Source of the DNA: Acorus gramineus
Lineage: Eukaryota; Streptophyta; Magnoliopsida; Acorales; Acoraceae
Direction: 5' to 3'
Assembly (NCBI GenBank): GCA_030737835.1
Contig: CM060853.1
Location: forward strand, 4,978,086 to 5,042,085
DNA: 64,000 bases
Below the pieces are notes generated by a model. The model saw only the letters and a program-made list of their open reading frames with translations. It was not told the origin of the DNA and searched no databases. The position numbers and the translations under genes were made by a program. Below, piece by piece: positions 61,719 to 64,000 of this stretch (position 1 is its first letter; each line of letters starts with the position of its first letter).

Positions 61719-62639
61719 TTAGGCACGATAGGGCCCTCCGCAAAGGAAACAGCCATCACTAGATTTGGTGGCCTGTCCCCCGTTAGAGGCTTCCCGATCC
61801 TTCTTGCCGTATGTCATCCCACCCTTCTGGAGTTTCTCTTTGGACTTCCCCGCACCTTCCTCATCGGAAGGGTCAGGCTGTTTGTAGTCCACAAGAGCAT
61901 CTGCTGCCGCCGGAAGGTCCTTGACTCCTTGGCGCCTCAATTCATTCTGGGCCCAGTTCTGCAACCCAGACATGAAATTAAAGAGTTTGTCTTCCTCAGA
62001 CATGTTCTTGATGTCCAACATCAAGGAGGAAAACTTCTTCACATACTCATGCACACTCCCCGTATGCTTGAGCTTTCGAAGGGCATCCCGCGCTACCCAC
62101 GCCACGTTGGTAGGTAGGAACTGCTCTTTCATTTCTTTGATGAGGGCTTCCCACGTCACGATGACTAGGCGAGTTGCATCCTCTGTCCGAGTGCGCCACC
62201 ACAGTTTCGCATCACCCATAAGGTAAATGCTCGCCAAGGTCACCATCTCATTCTCTGGAGTGTGGACCGCCTTGAAATAGTGATCCACACCCCAGAGAAA
62301 GTTCTCGAGTTCTTTGGCACTCCGAGCGCCATCGAACGATTTCGGTTCAGGGACTTTGGGACTCCGATGTCTGGTCTCGCCAGAGACAGATGTCTCCTTC
62401 AAGAGGCGCTTGACCAACACAACGTCATCGGTGAGTTTGCCACAGGAGGAACGAAGCCTTCGGAGGTGGAGGCTAGGTCGTCTTGGAGCTCCTTGAATTT
62501 TGACTCCCAAGCATCGACTAGCTCCACCGTTGTTGCCTCTACCGCAGCAACCCTTTCGGCCAAAGCGACATGCTTTGCCTTCCTCCATCCGCTCCTCCAT
62601 GCGCCCAACTCGCTCCGCCAAAGTGCCTCCAGCCATCAA
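61719..62639 (-). CDS. Gag polyprotein of a Gypsy-like retrotransposon
   Basis: A 306-residue frame starts just inside the primer-binding site. Residues about 120-250 form the retrotransposon gag domain (GDAKLWWRTRTEDATRLVIV, TWEALIKEMKEQFLP, LRKLKHTGSVHEYVKKFSSL, MSGLQNWAQNELRRQGV). A basic linker follows. The C-terminus begins a zinc knuckle (CFLCGGPYRA), but the His is Tyr, a TAA follows at once, and the next expected Cys is Tyr (NYPKKEKLN). The knuckle is therefore broken and pol cannot be read through. Gag would form the virus-like particle. The family is close to Ty3/Gypsy chromovirus or Ogre-like gags; I cannot place it further. Confidence 0.82.
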   Translation of the reverse strand: MMAGGTLAERVGRMEERMEEGKACRFGRKGCCGRGNNGGASRCLGVKIQGAPRRPSLHLRRLRSSCGKLTDDVVLVKRLLKETSVSGETRHRSPKVPEPKSFDGARSAKELENFLWGVDHYFKAVHTPENEMVTLASIYLMGDAKLWWRTRTEDATRLVIVTWEALIKEMKEQFLPTNVAWVARDALRKLKHTGSVHEYVKKFSSLMLDIKNMSEEDKLFNFMSGLQNWAQNELRRQGVKDLPAAADALVDYKQPDPSDEEGAGKSKEKLQKGGMTYGKKDREASNGGQATKSSDGCFLCGGPYRA

Positions 62640-62645
62640 AGACTG

Positions 62646-62657
62646 GCTCTGATACCA
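62646..62657 (-). other. Primer-binding site of the Gypsy-like element
   Basis: TGGTATCAGAGC on the minus strand, complementary to the 3' end of initiator tRNA-Met. It is two bases from the LTR end at 62660 (GTGACA on the minus strand). Confidence 0.88.
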
Positions 62658-62659
62658 AC

Positions 62660-62910
62660 TGTCACGGGGTCAAATTCCAGACTAGAAATTTTTCCCGTGC
62701 GGCACCGATGCCTACACCGGCAGCCCCGACACAACCCTTATACACCCACAGATTTACAGAAAACTCTCTTCCCAACCTTTTAATCAACTCTCGGAATACA
62801 AAGAAATGCCTCAAGGACTTGTGTGTCCAGAAGGATCACACTTACACCCTTATATAGACTGCCTCAGTCTACAATTACAAAACTTAGCCCACGCAGGAGC
62901 TACTACGGCA
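62660..62910 (-). repeat. Gypsy-like 5' LTR, downstream part
   Basis: On the minus strand it contains a TATA box (AGTCTATATAAGGGTG, near 62855), a transcript-like R region and GAATTTGACCCCGTGACA at its end. The upstream U3 becomes sequence that reads as an LTR in the opposite sense from about 62911 on. The 3' 130 bp are nearly the same as the plus-strand end at 63866-63991. Confidence 0.75.
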
Positions 62911-63991
62911 CACAAATGACCGAGAGACATGTGGGGATGGCTGGAACGGACCGCAGTCATATACGGAGGCATGACCGAGCAGCGTGATCCAAATGTTTGT
63001 GTGCAAGTGCGCAATGGCTTGCGGACATGCCAAGAAGAGTGGGACGCGTACGTGGCTCGGAGACATGTGGGGATGGCTTGAACGGACCCCAGTCATATAC
63101 GGAGGCATGACCGAGCAGCGTGATCCAAATGAGCCGGTACCACGGGGGCAATGACGTGGGCTTGCCGGGCAACTAGACCGGGAGCTTCGGAAGCCCTGAC
63201 CGGGAGTGTCAGGCTATTCATCCGGGAAGACCGGATAACTCGACCAGGAGCATCGGGAACCTCGACCGAGAGTGTCAGGTAACATGTCTAGAGTGCCAGA
63301 CATCTTGTCCGGGCACACGCTCATGGGATCTGCCGGACGGACTCGGGAGAACCAATGCAGTGTGGCCAGTTGTGTCCTAAGATGTGCACCGAGTGCGCGA
63401 TGACTCGGGGGACACATGGACACTCAGAAGGGGTCTGACGGAACGTGGGGGAGATGCGTGGTGGTTGACACGTGCTTGGGAAACGGACGTGGGCAAACAC
63501 GAGGGTGCATGAACCAGGCGTGGGCAAGGACTGGACTGCATAAGCCAGACGTGGGCACGTGTGTGACGTGCAGGAGTGATGCGCAATGATCACTCCATCC
63601 AAAGGGGAATCCGCACAGTATGTGGGCTGTCGGACAACGGTACGGGCACTCGGGGCGCAATGACCGGGTGTGCCCGAGCAAAGGCGTGCTCCAAGACAGA
63701 CGGGTTCATGAGGACTCGTGGGGCATGAAACCACTGAGACACAACGGAATGTGGGCGAAGTGGGGAAGCGTTGCACACGTGGACTCGCCACGGACGCAAT
63801 CAGTTGCATATAAGCGAGAGTGGGCAGTTGGCGCCTGGTGGGCGGTTATGCCACGAAAGCTGGAGTTGAATAAAAGGTTGGAAAGAGAGTTTTTGTAAAT
63901 CTGTGGGTGTCTAAGGATTGTGTCGGGGCTGACCGGTGTGGGCATCGGTGCCGCACAGGAAAAATTTCTATTCTGGAATTTGACCTGTAAT
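62911..63991 (+). repeat. Second LTR in opposite orientation, with the start of a primer-binding site
   Basis: On the plus strand it runs from a duplicated 137-bp unit (ACATGTGGGGATGGCT, at about 62932 and 63062) through the U3 to a TATA-like GCATATAAGC (63808). GAATAAAAGGTTGG (63868) and a terminal GGAATTTGACCTG follow. After it comes GTTGGTAT, the beginning of a primer-binding site cut by the window edge. A further retroelement, facing away from the gag, should therefore begin here. Confidence 0.75.
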
Positions 63992-64000
63992 AGTTGGTAT

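Noticed and set aside
62646-62657. tRNA-like sequence
   Set aside because: It is a retrotransposon primer-binding site complementary to tRNA-Met, not a tRNA gene. No tRNA, rRNA or CRISPR array was found in the window.

Overview
The window is nuclear DNA of a flowering plant, most likely a eudicot. It is AT-rich, with long introns and GT-AG splicing. It holds many MITEs and microsatellites, a PIF/Harbinger element and nested LTR retrotransposons. The gene families present (ShKT-type prolyl 4-hydroxylase, CLE peptide, cyclin L, class A heat-shock factor, DUF630 protein) are plant-type. The species cannot be named from the sequence. Most lines of a six-frame ORF search here are shadows, because the real genes are built from short exons. 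The exon models below were made by hand from splice sites and reading-frame continuity.

Layout. 1-11.2 kb: two head-to-tail prolyl 4-hydroxylase genes on the minus strand. The left copy shows exons 1-4 and then runs off the window. The right copy is complete, with 8 exons and 314 aa. 11-21 kb: no gene, but a dense field of foldback elements, including one foldback inserted in the arm of another. 21.0-21.8 kb: a DUF630-family pseudogene that keeps its TATA box. 23.9-25.8 kb: a two-exon CLE25-like peptide gene, with a near-perfect hairpin upstream and a Mutator-type MITE with a perfect 9-bp target duplication just downstream. 30.9-36 kb: a decayed PIF/Harbinger element with a DDE transposase and a Myb/SANT-like ORF, lying beside a 770-bp direct duplication. 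38.1-46.3 kb: a complete cyclin-L gene with an RS-type tail. 47.6-49.8 kb: a convergent two-exon heat-shock factor of the A7/A6b type, with a strong heat-shock element and ACGT-core boxes upstream. 53.9-54.6 kb: the last three coding exons of a protein-kinase-like gene, whose upstream exons are not visible next to the retrotransposon block. 55-64 kb: a nested retrotransposon block. It comprises a gag-bearing Gypsy-like element, a complete but mutated Copia element with 132-bp LTRs, and LTR copies lying in opposite orientations.

The host genes point to cell-wall and secretory protein hydroxylation (P4H), peptide signalling (CLE), transcription and splicing control (cyclin L) and heat or ABA response (HSF). 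They do not form a functional cluster. The most unusual content is structural: nested foldbacks, inverted LTRs with missing target duplications, a GC-rich insert replacing the Copia gag, and short hairpins close to a signalling-peptide gene.
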